A stretch of DNA of 64,000 bases, from contig JAMXIF010000032.1 of the NCBI GenBank assembly GCA_028583685.1, positions 7,236,148 through 7,300,147 on the forward strand. The letters are read 5' to 3'. Shown here in pieces: positions 45,408 through 55,605 of this stretch. Numbering within the stretch: the first letter of the stretch is position 1; each line of letters opens with the position of its first letter. The stretch comes from Petaurus breviceps papuanus. Its lineage: Eukaryota > Chordata > Mammalia > Diprotodontia > Petauridae. The notes under the pieces are model-generated. The model was not told where the DNA came from. It saw only the letters and a list, made by a program, of their open reading frames with translations, and did not search any database. Made by a program: the position numbers and the translations under genes.

Positions 45408-45436
45408 CAATGATGACAGAAGATGATGATGATGTC
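45352..45436. repeat. (GAT)n microsatellite
   Basis: About 20 ATG/GAT units, slightly interrupted near its 3' end. Confidence 0.97.
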
Positions 45437-45540
45437 AACCCCAAGGCTTTAAAATTCACAAATTACTTTCATGACCTTTCCTCACATGCTACTCAGAACC
45501 ACCCTTTTGGATAGGCAGTGCAGAAATTAAAGAGATAAAG

Positions 45541-45590
45541 CAGGGCTCTTAATGTGGGTGTCCATGAACTATTTTTAAAGTAATAATTTT
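45541..45590 (+). mobile_element. hAT-like MITE, copy 4, left end only
   Basis: 'cagggctcttaatgtggg', 'gtccatgaact' match the left end of copy 3. The rest is replaced by an AT-rich simple repeat. Confidence 0.65.
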
Positions 45591-45680
45591 ATATATTATA
45601 GTATAACAAAATAACATAATGTAATGTAGTATTATATAATGTGATATAATGTAATACAATATAATGTAGTACAATGCGGT

Positions 45681-45711
<31 letters not shown>

Positions 45712-45712
45712 G
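45591..45712. repeat. (TATAATG)-like and (GT)n simple repeats
   Basis: Degenerate TAATGTAATATAA array followed by about 32 bp of GT. A similar degenerate array is found at 46,825-46,910. Confidence 0.9.
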
Positions 45713-46074
45713 TGTGAAAGTTCTTGAGCTTTACTTTGCTTCCTAAAGGAACTGCCCCCAAGGTCTGCTTTTTGGTGATTCAGCTGTGTTGATCTGGAGG
45801 TGCTTATATTCCACTCTAGACAAACCTCAGCCCCTGGAGGGGGGCTCTTTCTTGAGGTCTTCTCAACTTGTCTTAGGAGGGGCAACTGTTTTACCCCTTT
45901 ATTTTTGCTGCTTTATGTTCATTTTGAGGTGATGTTCTATGTGTTTGTGGAGGAAATTTGGAAAGCTTGGAATTTTCTGACCTACTGTGCCATCTCCCAG
46001 GATCCTGCCTCACATATGTCTGTGTGTGTGTTTGTGTGATAGATCCCTTTAGCAGTCAACCTATTCACCCCCTT
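45713..46074. other. Unassigned sequence
   Basis: No repeat or gene recognised. Confidence 0.4.
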
Positions 46075-46187
46075 CTTGGAATAAAAGGTTTAAACGCATA
46101 AAATGAAATGTATAGCATTACAAAGGCAACCAATTATATTGAAATATGTTATCAAAATATATTATTTTTAATAGTTCATCAATTTCC
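46075..46187 (-). mobile_element. hAT-like MITE, copy 5, partial
   Basis: Reverse of the family interior: 'cataaaatgaaatgtatagc', 'accaattatattgaaatatg', 'ttatcaaaatat'. Confidence 0.72.
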
Positions 46188-46479
46188 TGATCCATCCCAA
46201 ATAATCCTATTGAGGATCCTTGGTCCCTTCCAGTATATTATATGATCATATGATATCTATGATATGATATGAGGCACGACTTGACATGACATAATAACAC
46301 ATAAAAGGGAAATGGAAACAAGACTTAGTTTATAACCAACAACAACATAGCTGGAAAGAGGTAAAGAAAATACATCACATTTCTGAACCAAAGATAAATT
46401 AGAAAGGACAAATCGGCACAAAAGACTAAGGGGAAACAAATTTAAGAGCATAAGTACACTGGATTCAGAGAGTACATGT
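46188..46479. other. Unassigned sequence
   Basis: Starts with the second copy of the ~31-bp word (46,196-46,227), then GATATGAT-rich sequence. Confidence 0.4.
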
Positions 46480-46800
46480 GTGCCATCGGAATCCTGAAAC
46501 TATTCTGGCATGGTACACAATGTTGAATCTAATTGGTAGGAGGCAAAAGGTATGATTTCATAGGGATGTTTTTTTTCCTGTGGAGATGCTAAGAAAATGT
46601 CCATTTTGTTGGAGAGTTGGTGGACACAGGGACAGAATGTTGTATATGTTATCCAATATCCAATATCCAACCAATGTTTTTTTAGTTGGTTTTGCTTAAG
46701 CTTTTTCTTCACTGCAAGGGACTGACTAAGAGAGCCAGGGTAGGGAGGTACCTCTAGAAATGATTATTATGTATAAGTAAAAAGTGTTGATAAAATGCTA
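46480..46800 (+). mobile_element. LINE (L1-like) 3'UTR fragment
   Basis: 'gacagaatgttgtatatgtt', 'ttggttttgcttaagcttttt' and 'agaaatgattattatgtat', 'gttgataaaatgc' agree with the terminus seen in reverse at 27,273-27,425. Low similarity. Confidence 0.45.
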
Positions 46801-46814
46801 AGTAAAGGCATGAA

Positions 46815-47030
46815 ATATATTTTGTTATAATATAATATAGTATAACAACATAACATAATGTAACATGATATAATGTAATGCGATGCAACATAATATAGTT
46901 AGTATAATATATAAAAGGGAAATGGAAAAAGAAAAGAGAAGGGGGAAGAAAAGAGAAAGGGAAAAGGGGAAAAGGAAGAGAAAGAGGACAGACAAAAGGA
47001 AGGAAAAAGGGAGAAAGGGTGGCAAACTAA
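46815..47030. repeat. AT simple repeat and polypurine tract
   Basis: TATAATATAATG array (46,820-46,910), then a 110-bp GGGAAAAG-type purine tract. Lys/Arg/Glu frames here are artefacts. Confidence 0.9.
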
Positions 47031-47771
47031 CTAGCTTAGAAAACATTACAAATCAGAAACTATTCTATGGTCTCATGTGAGAAATATATTCCTTTACTGA
47101 GCCTAAAACCTAGGTGGTTTTCCACATTCCAAACCTCTCAAATCAAGTCTTTGCTCTGCAAAGCTGAAAGCATATTTATTACCTGAATCTTTGTTTCATG
47201 TCCCTGTGTGAGTCAAGGGAAGGGAGGGGTCATGTGCATCCTGGTTAGCTCACTAAAAACCATTATTTAGGACTTAGCTCTTTTTTCTTGTTGCTTTTTT
47301 TTCAAAGGTGACTGACATCCAAGCCTCCCCGTGGAGGTGGAGGGGAGGATTCGTCAGGTATTGCCTTTTTAAAAATATGAAGTCATTCTTTCTATTAAGC
47401 AAGTCCAAATCTCATTTGATACAAAACTTCAGAGCCCTAGAAGTTGGAAGGGATTCCAAGCTTGGCAAGAACTTGCTCTCCCACCCTTAGGCAAGGCTAT
47501 TCTTGGAAGCCAAAGCACTGTGAATGCTCCTGGGAGATGACTCACACAGGGGATGAAGCCCTGTGATGGATTTCTTAGCCGCAGTAGCTATTCATCAGGG
47601 CTAGATCTATAACGTGGAACACAAAGGGGGCAACAATATCTGGATTTGATGTACCTTAAAATGACACTGCTCCTGTACCTCTCCTTTGGCTTTACCACCA
47701 AATTTGCTTTTCTTCACCACCACTGCCACCATCTTAAAGAAGTCAGATGTCTTCATTCCAAGTTAGCCTGT
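47031..47771. other. Repeat-poor unassigned stretch
   Basis: About 740 bp with no recognised element. Confidence 0.4.
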
Positions 47772-47776
47772 GAGCT

Positions 47777-48255
47777 TGTGATGCTAATGGGAATTTGAAG
47801 ATCGTCCCTGCCCCTTAATAAGCCTAAAAGAATTTGAAGACCTTCCCTGATTTGAAGATTTACCCTGCCCCTAATAAGCTGAATGTAATCACATGGAGCC
47901 TGTGGTGGGAGGAGTTTGCTGAAGTGAAGAGCACAGTCCACAGGAAACTAGGAGTCAGAGAAGTTAGAGACTGGAGGGAGGAGAGGACACACCCAGGGAG
48001 ACAGGATTGTGGGTAAATGTTGGTTTGTGAGAAGGCTAAAGGACGGTGTAGCTCTCTGTGCTGTGACTGCTTATTAACTTCTATGTTGCTATGATGGATT
48101 TGATTTCCTGGTGTTGGGATCTGGTTTTCTAGTGTCATAATACATGTTTTTGCTTCTGTTTTCTATGTGCAGAGTCTGTTATATTTTGCAATTGAGCACT
48201 ATGCTGCCATATTTACAGTGGCCATCAGCACTGTGAATATTGCATTAGTGCTACA
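47777..48255 (+). mobile_element. Solo LTR, family A copy 1
   Basis: 479-bp LTR fossil with ends TGTGATGC and GTGCTACA and a perfect 5-bp target duplication GAGCT (47,772-47,776 and 48,256-48,260). It shares its length with 51,245-51,662: 'tgtaatcacatggagcctg', 'gtgagaaggctaaagga', 'atgatggatttgatttcctg', 'gagtctgttatattttgca'. Near its start an 'atttgaag' motif recurs three times, where the other copy has it once. No internal region adjoins. The 5-bp duplication suggests an ERVL-like or similar class; old, given its divergence from the sister copy. Confidence 0.88.
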
Positions 48256-48339
48256 GAGCTTTACAACATTTAGGATGGGAAAAGTATATCTATTACAAGG
48301 CTACACCATGGTAAGATGCTTTGAATGACTGAAACTATG

Positions 48340-48395
48340 ATGGAAGAGTACCTAGCATATGATATGCCCTTAATAAATGTGGGATGCCTGACTGG
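48340..48395 (+). mobile_element. L2 LINE tail
   Basis: 'gtacctagcatatgatatgc', 'cttaataaatgtggga'. Confidence 0.75.
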
Positions 48396-48409
48396 TTACC
48401 CTAAAAGTA

Positions 48410-48832
48410 GACCTTGTCCTAAAGCAAAAGATACTGGGAGTCAGGAAAACTTGAGCTGTGCTAATGACTAGCTATATGACTTTGGGTAAGTCACAGACTT
48501 GCTTGTCCTCCATTTTCTTCATGAAAGAAGGGGAATCAGTTATTAAGTGCCTGCTATGTGCCAGTCACTGTGCTAAGAATTTTATAAATATTATCTTATT
48601 TGATCCTTAGAACAACCCTGGGAAGTATCCCCCTTTTACAGATGAAGAAACTAAGGCAGAGGGAAGGGAAGTGACTTACCCAGGGTCTCAGCTATTAAGT
48701 ATCTGAGGTTGGATTTGAACTCAGGTTTTCCTGACTCCAGACCCAGAGCTCTATCCACCATGTAAAAAGGAAAGGGTTATATTAGATGATCTCTAAGTTC
48801 CCTCTCAGCTGTCATAGTCTATAAATATCTAC
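48410..48832 (+). mobile_element. MIR-type SINE split by a second SINE
   Basis: Forward MIR halves at 48,410-48,535 ('ggagtcaggaaaacttgagc', 'tatatgactttgggtaagtc') and 48,766-48,832 ('atattagatgatctctaag', 'ctcagctgtcatag'). Confidence 0.78.
48536..48765 (-). mobile_element. THER/MIR-type SINE nested in MIR
   Basis: 'attaagtgcctgctatgtg', 'ttttacagatgaagaaacta', 'gaactcaggttttcctgac', 'gagctctatccaccatg'. The opening words recall an L2 3' end fused to a THER body. Confidence 0.82.
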
Positions 48833-48964
48833 CCTTTCTTCAATGTCTCTTTATCTTTTACCTCTTTTCCTAGAAGCAAAAGCATGACAAGCTCCCCCAC
48901 AGCTGCCCCTCTGGTCTCTTCAGTGCAAAGAATGATGATGCTGGATTAAGCAGAGCTTACTCCC

Positions 48965-49197
48965 CTTCATCACACTAGGGTCCAATCAAAGTGGCCTTCT
49001 GGCTTTTCCTCATGCATGACCCTCTCCATCTCTCCAGAGCCTGTAGTTCTTTGCATATGTGGTCCTCCATGCTTATGATGGACTCCAGCCCTCATCCCAG
49101 GCTCTTAGAATATTTAGTTTCCTTCACATCTCAGATTGTATTCTACATGAGGATGTTCCTGATCACCTTAGGTACTAGTGCCTCCTCCCATGAAAAG
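48965..49197 (+). mobile_element. L2 LINE fragment
   Basis: 'tggccttctggcttttcctc', 'catgaccctctccatctct', 'ttccttcacatctcagattg', 'actagtgcctcctcccatg'. Confidence 0.75.
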
Positions 49198-49272
49198 TAT
49201 GTATATATGTATGCATGTGTATGCATATGTATATCTACATACACATAAGACATGTATATATGCATATATGCA
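49198..49272. repeat. (ATGTAT)n-type simple repeat
   Basis: GTATATATGTATGC-like alternating purine-pyrimidine repeat. Confidence 0.9.
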
Positions 49273-49279
49273 AGGCAGG

Positions 49280-49535
49280 TTGCAATATGAAGAACTTCAT
49301 GAGACTTTCTAGAAGGTATCATTAGGAAAATGAATGATAAGAAGAAAAGATGGGCTGGTCATATGGTAAGGGGAAGGAATGACAGGTAGGCACACAGGGT
49401 ACTTCACTGGTATGAAATTGAGCAATTGAGGAAGACTGCCTCCAAACAGGGTAGGTCCATTGTGGTAAATGTATGAGATGACACAGAAAAGAGTAATGCA
49501 AAATGGGCAGGCATGATTGGGTTACCATCTGCATT
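49280..49535 (+). mobile_element. LINE RT C-terminal fragment
   Basis: 'aagaaaagatgggctggtca' encodes the KKRWAGH-type motif found at the C-terminus of RTE and related reverse transcriptases. It is followed by 'agattgaggaagactgcctcc'-like sequence. Decayed, family uncertain. Confidence 0.5.
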
Positions 49536-49574
49536 TCTGGGAGCATTTGATGAATAAATAAATCTTTTGTTTAT

Positions 49575-49718
49575 ACTTGCATGTGTACATTTTTTCTCCC
49601 AATAGAATGTAATCTTGAGGTCAAAGAATATTTCATTTTTTGTCTTCACATTTCAGTACCTAACATAGTGTCTGCTCCATAGTAAGTGTTGAATAAATGT
49701 TTGATTGGCTTAATTGGT
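49575..49718 (+). mobile_element. L2 LINE 3' end
   Basis: 'ctcccaatagaatgtaatct', 'agtacctaacatagtgtctg', 'gaataaatgtttgattggc'. Confidence 0.85.
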
Positions 49719-49719
49719 T

Positions 49720-50290
49720 GATTATTAAAGCTTGATTGATAGATACATGGCCTGAAGATGAGATATACTAGCACCCAGCTTCTGACCTATTTCATGCCTT
49801 CTAAGAAGCCTGATGAATTTCATTTGTTTGCTTCCCTTTGATTCTTTCAAAACTCTGCTTGTAAAGGGACTCAGTAGCCAGTCTCACTTCACTACCATCT
49901 CTGAAGCTCCATTTTCAACAGAAGTTCTCAGAGAAATGATTCTGAGTGAACACAACCTGAATTTAAAACTACCTTCAATCAAACTGTCCTTTGTTTATAA
50001 AAATGTCAGTGAGTGAGAAATGTCAGAGCACTGTGGATTAATGATCTAAATTCACTCAATTAACTTTATAATCAAGGGTGAGCTTCATGAAAACTAGACA
50101 TCCTGTCAAATCAGTATCCCAAGAGGAAGGCTCCTAATGGGGAGGGGGAGGAGGGAGATTGATTGAAAACAAAACTCTTCTCCCTGAAGGAGCAAGGTCC
50201 CTCTTTTCAGAATCCATTATTTGAAGGATCAACACGAGGAACTTCTAGCATGAGAACTCTATTCAACAATGAAGACTGCTAGTAGTCTAT
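49720..50290. other. Unassigned sequence
   Basis: No repeat or gene recognised. Confidence 0.4.
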
Positions 50291-50297
50291 GGAGAAG

Positions 50298-50505
50298 GGT
50301 GGCTAGGTGGCACAGTGAATAGACCACCAGCCCTGGAGTCAAGAGGACCTGAGTTCAAATCTGGCCTCAGACACTTAACACTTACTAGCCATGTGACCTT
50401 AGGCAAGTCACTTAACCCCAATTGCCCAGCCTTCCCCCCTCCAAAAAGCAAAAAGGAAGGAAGCAATGAAGGAAGCAAGGAAAGAAGGAAGAAAGAAGAA
50501 AAAAG
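50298..50505 (+). mobile_element. WSINE1-type SINE with (GGAA)n tail
   Basis: 'gggtggctaggtggcacagt', 'ggagtcaagaggacctgag', 'agccatgtgaccttaggc'. The tail is expanded to GAAGGAAGCAA repeats. Target duplication AGTCTATGGA lies at about 50,284-50,293 and 50,507-50,516. Confidence 0.93.
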
Positions 50506-50519
50506 AAGTCTATGGATAG

Positions 50520-50660
50520 AGGCAGCTAGGTGGTGCAGTGAATAGAGCACTGGCCCTGGAGTCAGGAGGACCTGAGTTCAAATTTGGCCTCAGACACTTA
50601 ACACAAAACTAGCTGTGTGACCTTGGGCAAATCACTTAACCCCAATTGCCCTACCTTCAC
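50520..50660 (+). mobile_element. WSINE1-type SINE, tandem neighbour
   Basis: 'gaggcagctaggtggtgcag', 'ggagtcaggaggacctgagt', 'ctagctgtgtgaccttgggc'. It starts directly at the right target duplication of the preceding SINE. Confidence 0.94.
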
Positions 50661-50662
50661 GA

Positions 50663-50706
<44 letters not shown>

Positions 50707-50719
50707 ANNNNNNNNNNGA

Positions 50720-50799
<80 letters not shown>

Positions 50800-50800
50800 A
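50661..50800. repeat. (GAAA)n microsatellite with 10-N gap
   Basis: Tail of the preceding SINE expanded to GAAA repeats, with an assembly gap at 50,708-50,717. True length unknown. Confidence 0.97.
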
Positions 50801-50879
50801 TAGGTACCTTGTCCACCGACCCCCAACCATATCTCAGCCAGAATATACAAAGGGGTTTTTATTCAGTGCATAAAAGACA

Positions 50880-50995
50880 ACTTGATTCAATTACTACCTG
50901 TGTGATCTTGGGCAAGACTTTGGGGGCTTCAGTTTCCCATCCATAATAATAATGATCTCTTCTAATTCAACTCTAAAATCTAGGAATTATTTGAT
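50880..50995 (+). mobile_element. MIR-type SINE, 3' half
   Basis: 'actacctgtgtgatcttgggc', 'cttcagtttcccatcca', 'attcaactctaaaatctagg'. Confidence 0.7.
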
Positions 50996-51244
50996 GATAC
51001 TATTCCCTCTTCTCTACATATACTATTTCACTTGGTAATCGCATCTGCTCCCATTGATTCCATTATTATCTTGATACTAATGATTTTCATATCTGTTTGT
51101 CTGGTTCTAGCCTCTCTGCTGACCTCAAGTCTGGCGTCTCCAACTGTCTATTGGATATCTCAAACTGAATGTCTGGTAGATATGTTAAACTCAATTTGTC
51201 CAGAATTTAACTCTTTATCTTCCCCACCACCACCACCACCACCC

Positions 51245-51662
51245 TGTAATGGTAATGGTAATTTGAAGATATTCGCTGCCCCCTAAGAGGCCGAATGTAA
51301 TCACATGGAGCCTGCAGTGAAGAGCCTGCCGAACGATGGAGCAGAGCCCACAAGAAGCTGGGAGTAAGAGCAGTTAGAGCTGGAGGGAGGGGAGAATGCA
51401 CCCAAGGAGACAGCTAGGCTTGTGAGCGCTTATTTGTGGGAAGGCTAAAGGATGGTGTGGCTTCCTGCTGTGCTATGTATACTAACTGCTTTGTTGCTAT
51501 AATGGATTTGGTTTCCTGGTGTTGCGATTTGGCTTTCTGGTGTCTGAATAAATATTTTGCTTCTGTCTTCTATAAGGAGAGTCTGTTATATTTTGCAACT
51601 GAGAACTATGCCAGCATATTTATGGTCACCGTCGGTGCTATGAATATTGTGTTGGCACTACC
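51245..51662 (+). mobile_element. Solo LTR, family A copy 2, inside L2
   Basis: 418-bp LTR fossil starting TGTAATGGTAATGG and ending near GGCACTAC, with a probable 5-bp duplication (CACCC/CCCCC). It aligns along its whole length with 47,777-48,255. A clear AATAAA lies at about 51,546-51,551. It sits between two blocks that rejoin as L2. Solo, no internal region. Confidence 0.87.
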
Positions 51663-52209
51663 CCCCCTCTCCAAAAAAAAAATCCTCCTAAACTTCCCTA
51701 TTGCTTTTGAGGGCAAAATCATTCTCCCAATCCATACATTCACAACCTAGGTATTGTCCTTGACTCTTCACTCTCTCTGGCCCTCTATATCCAATCTGTT
51801 GCCAAGACCAGTCAGTTTTAGCTTTGTAACATCTCTCGAATATGCTTCCTTCTCTCCTCTGAAACTACTACTACACTGATACTGGCACTCATCACCTCAC
51901 TCCTGGACTACTTCGACCTCCTGCTGGTTGGACTTCCTGACACAAGTGTCTCCCTGCTCCAGTCCACACTCCATTTAGCTGTCAAAGTGATCTTCCTCAA
52001 GTACAGGTCCGACTGTGTCATACCTACCCTACTCAGTAGATTCCAGTAACTTCAAGGTCAACAATGAAATCTAGCATTCTAAGACCTTTATAACCTAACC
52101 TTTCCAATTTTCTTATACCTTATTCTCCTTAACGTACTTTACAATCCAACGGCACTGACTTCCTTGGACAAGACATTCTATCTCCAGACTGAGAATTTCC
52201 ACTAGCTAT

Positions 52210-52460
52210 TGTAATCTATGCTGGTACAATAGAATGCTGAGCCCTAGAGTCAAGGTGATCTGGGTTCAAATCTTGCCTTAGGTACTTAGCAATTGTGTCA
52301 CCCTAGGCAAGACACAAACTTCAGTTTGCTTCAGTTTCCTCAACTTTAAAATGGGGTATTAATAACAACACCCACCTTTCGAGGTTGTTGTGAGAATCAG
52401 ATTGGATAGGCACCATGCCTAGCACATAGGAGGTACAAAATAAATTATTCCCTGCCCTCC
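52210..52460 (+). mobile_element. THER/MIR-type SINE inside L2
   Basis: 'gagccctagagtcaaggtga', 'gtgtcaccctaggcaagac', 'gaggttgttgtgagaatcag', ending 'gcctagcacataggaggtac'. Confidence 0.85.
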
Positions 52461-52815
52461 CCTTCCATGTTTCCTCTTCATTTCCTCCTCATGACTTCCT
52501 TGGCTTTTTCAAGTCCAGCTAAAACCTTGCCTTTTCCAGGAAACCTTTCCTGATCCCTCTTAATTCTAGTGACTTCACTCTGTTGATTATTTCTCATTTA
52601 TCCTGTATATAGTTGATCTGTTCCTGTTTTTTTGTTTTGTTTTTTGGGTTGGGTTTGTTTGGTTTGTTTTTTTTTTTATATATTGCCTCCCCCATTAGAC
52701 TGTGAGCTCCTTGAGAGCAGAGATTGCCTATTGCTTTTCTTTGAATCCCCAGTGATTAGTATAGTGCCTTCTTATAGTAGGTGCTTAATAAATGTTGGTG
52801 GACTTACTGATTATG

Positions 52816-53236
52816 GAACTCCAAAAATTCGTGATTTATTTTCCATGTCCCTCAGGAATGTTATAAATAAATAACATTGGGCACGATCATTTCCCAAAGA
52901 CCTAACCGTCAGTCATGGTCATAAACCAGGGTTAAGGATTAAACTTTGAGGAAGCAGAGGGGTGAGCCAGATTACTCTTGGAGAGACAAAGGTGAGGATG
53001 TTAGCGAAGAAGTAGCTCTGAGAGTTTTCTACTTGTCACTCTAAAAATGCCCCTTATTTTAAGAAGTACTGGAAAATTACCAGGTTCTTTTCCTTTGGAG
53101 AGAGGGGGAGGGAGGTGGTTATTATGGTTAAAAACTAATAATTAATATATTCAGCTGAGCTGATCACTTCAGTCTGAATGAGGTCTCTACTGGAGTCAAA
53201 AAACAATGAAAGTCAAGTGTCTACTGGAGGAAAGAA
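52816..53236. other. Unassigned sequence
   Basis: No repeat or gene recognised. Confidence 0.4.
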
Positions 53237-53237
53237 A

Positions 53238-53470
53238 CAAAGAAATAAAGCTTGCATTTGCCTGGTGCTCAAAGATTTACAAATTATTATCTCCATACCA
53301 GCCTTGGAAGGTAAGTAGAACAAGAATTATCGGTCCCTTTAAATGGATGAGGAAACTGAAGTTCAGAGAGGTTATGTCACTTGTCCAGGGTCACACAGTC
53401 AGTGAGTATTAAAACCAGAATGCAAACTAAGGTCTCTTGGCTCTAAGGTCCACATTCTACCATAAAGCTT
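53238..53470 (-). mobile_element. THER/MIR-type SINE
   Basis: 'aagatttacaaattattatc', 'gatgaggaaactgaagttca', 'tgtccagggtcacacagtca', 'aggtctcttggctctaagg'. Confidence 0.85.
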
Positions 53471-53684
53471 GCCTCTATAAGAGGTCTTTATTCAGTTCAG
53501 CAGGAGTTCCCACTCCATTCCTAAAATACCTAGTTATCTAAGGAAATTTGGTTGTGTTTGTTTGTTTGTTTTAATTACAGTCACCACAGGGAAAAGGAAA
53601 ACTTCCGACGTTGGCATTTGCACGAACCAGAGTAGACATTCGACAAATAAATGCTGGCTCTGCTTGAATGTTCAATGCTGTCAT

Positions 53685-53905
53685 GAAATGAACACTGAGT
53701 CCAAGTCCTGGCTCCATCACTTATTCACTGTGTGACCTTGGATATGTCCCTTTGTCTCCCTCAAGCTTCAATTTACTCATCTATAGAATGGAATTACCAG
53801 AACTACCTACTGCACAAGGCTATCATGAGGATCAAGTAAGAGAATACATAGAGATAGCATTATAAATGAGAAAGTTTCATGTAAAAGCCAATTACTACTA
53901 TGAAT
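53685..53905 (+). mobile_element. THER/MIR-type SINE
   Basis: 'ccaagtcctggctccatcac', 'tgtgtgaccttggatatgtc', 'tcatgaggatcaagtaagag'. Confidence 0.82.
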
Positions 53906-53939
53906 TCACTCACCAATCTGCTCACCATCTGAAAAAGGA

Positions 53940-54110
53940 GCCCTGGTATAGGAGATAGAACACCTGTGTTCAAATCTTGCAGTTTCGTGTGCAGTCATCT
54001 TTTTTATTATACTGTGTTATGGTGATGCTTGTTTGATTCCATAAATTAAAAATAAAATAAATAATTTTTTTTAAATCCTGCCTCATCCCTAGCTATGTGA
54101 AACTGCACGA
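53940..54110 (+). mobile_element. MIR remnant with a poly(A) insertion
   Basis: MIR words ('ggagatagaacacctgtgtt') are interrupted at about 53,981-54,070 by a short segment ending in an A/T-rich tail. The segment is flanked by AAATCTTGC/AAATCCTGC. The insert resembles a truncated LINE 3' end. Confidence 0.55.
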
Positions 54111-54114
54111 GTCT

Positions 54115-55605
54115 CTGCAGCTAGGTGGTGCAGTGGATAAAGTACTGGGCCTGGAGTCAGAAAGACCCAAGCTCCAATCCAGCATCAAACAACCTCTTAG
54201 TTATGTGACCCTGGGTAAGTCACTTTACCTCTGTCTGCCTCAGATTCCTCAGTTATAAAATTGGGGAGGAGGGCATTGATAACAATAGCACCAGCCTCTC
54301 AGGGTGTAATGTAATGCCAAGGAAAGGCAACTTCCCAAGGTTCAGAATACCAGCATAGGTGCTCTCCATTTTATTCAGTGACAGATTAAGAACAGAGAAC
54401 ATCAAAACATTACATCATTCAAAATACAGCATTTACTAAGTGTGATTAAATAATCTCCAAGTACTACCCCACCCCAGGACCTTCCAATCATTCAATCATT
54501 TACAAAGTCCCTGGTCTAAATACTTCTCCACCCCTAGGCTATACCTTCATTTAGTCCACCACAAAGCCCCTCTTCTCAAATGGAGATTAGTTTCCAAACA
54601 TAAGTAAAGTACATTCACTTGTTCAACCATAGAACACAAAAAGGTCAAAAGTTCCCCACCCCTGGATCACAATTGAATCTACCCCAGAGTTACACCAAGT
54701 TTAAGCACAGCACTTAATACCCAAATGGAGGTCTTTTCTTCATCTTGACATGAGGCAAGTCATCAGCAATCTTAGTTCCTGGGGAGACAAGGCTTAGCAA
54801 GGCCACAAGATACATTGCCAGTCTCTTCATTAATTCATCCTCTGCCTGTAGAACAATCCTAGAACCCCTGAAAACATTAGCAAAACCCTCTCCCAGGATT
54901 TCTGTAAACATACAACAAGAAAATCCTTCTTCAGGGCTTCTGAACCAACAGAAAGGTTCCCAGACCCCTGCAACAACAGCACTGTCCTTCACCAGTGGAC
55001 AGTATTCACTCTGTCTGCAGGACAGTCTCCAGACCCCTGCAACAACAGCACTGTCCTTCACCAGTGGACAGTATTCACTCTCTGTCTGCAGGACAGTCTC
55101 AGGATCTCTTAGCCAGCAGCCAGGTTCCAGGACTTCTTCAACAAAAGGACTGTCTTTCACCAGTGGACAAATCTGGCAAAACAACATCAAAACAGACAAA
55201 ATACCAGCAAAACAGCCATGTCTCCTCAGTCTTTGGCAGCTCAGGGGGCAGGTCTCAAAAGTCCAAGGCAATTCAAAGTGGCACCCAGCAATGCTCTCCG
55301 TCTCTCTCTGCCTCCACGAGGTGCTGCTTCCAAAAAAAAGTTCTTCTGCCTCCCTCTTGTCTCTCCAAATCTACCTCACCAGCTCCTCCCAGTTCAGGAC
55401 TCTCTTTTCACATCAACAAGTCCATCCCACAGGTGGGATTAACAAGCTCTGGGTTTTAACACAGTTTGAAAACCAAGCCAATACAGGGGAATCTTTAATT
55501 GCCATTACTATCACACAGGGTTATTGTGAGGCTCAAATGAAATGATAATTGTAAAGTGCCTGGGATATAGTAGGCGACTAATAAATGTTTGCTTTCTTCC
55601 CTCTT
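54115..55605 (+). mobile_element. THER/Mar-type SINE split by a large LTR
   Basis: SINE head and body at 54,115-54,304 ('gcagctaggtggtgcagtgg', 'atgtgaccctgggtaagtc', 'agcctctcaggg'). Its continuation is at 55,516-55,605 ('cagggttattgtgaggctca'). Confidence 0.88.
54305..55515 (-). mobile_element. Solo LTR, 1.2 kb, related terminal motif
   Basis: Read on the minus strand it begins TGTGATAGTAATGGCAAT and ends GGCATTACATTACA, with a perfect 5-bp duplication CAGGG (54,300-54,304 and 55,516-55,520). A polyadenylation signal (AATAAA in 'cactgaataaaatgg') sits about 80 bp from the end, leaving a very long U3. U3 holds a tandem repeat of about 70 bp (54,961-55,029 and 55,030-55,100, with a weaker third unit near 55,130-55,175). 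An open stretch of about 185 codons in LTR sense (54,714-55,271) spans these repeats; I recognise no protein family in it. No internal region; a solo LTR fossil. Confidence 0.85.

Larger units (their letters stand above)
51000..52815 (+). mobile_element. Long L2 LINE to its 3' terminus, twice interrupted
   Basis: 'gatttctcatatctgtttg'-like start, 'gtctggcgtctccaactgtc', 'aatttgtccagaatttaact', then after the LTR 'cacaacctaggtattgtcc', 'tatatccaatctgttgccaa', 'caagtacaggtccgactgtg'. After a SINE come 'cctgatccctcttaattct', 'agactgtgagctccttgaga' and 'taggtgcttaataaatgttg'. Holds the LTR at 51,245-51,662 and a SINE at 52,210-52,460. Confidence 0.92.

Noticed and set aside
45352-45436. Poly-Asp/Met coding tract
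   Set aside because: Pure GAT microsatellite with no surrounding coding evidence.
47777-51662. The two sister LTRs as the two ends of one provirus
   Set aside because: Each has its own target duplication, they have diverged strongly, and the DNA between them is MIR, L2, WSINE1 and unique sequence rather than a retroviral interior.
54961-55175. Tandem repeats resembling a CRISPR-like or minisatellite array
   Set aside because: Only two good units plus one weak one with no spacers, and they lie inside a bounded LTR of a vertebrate genome.
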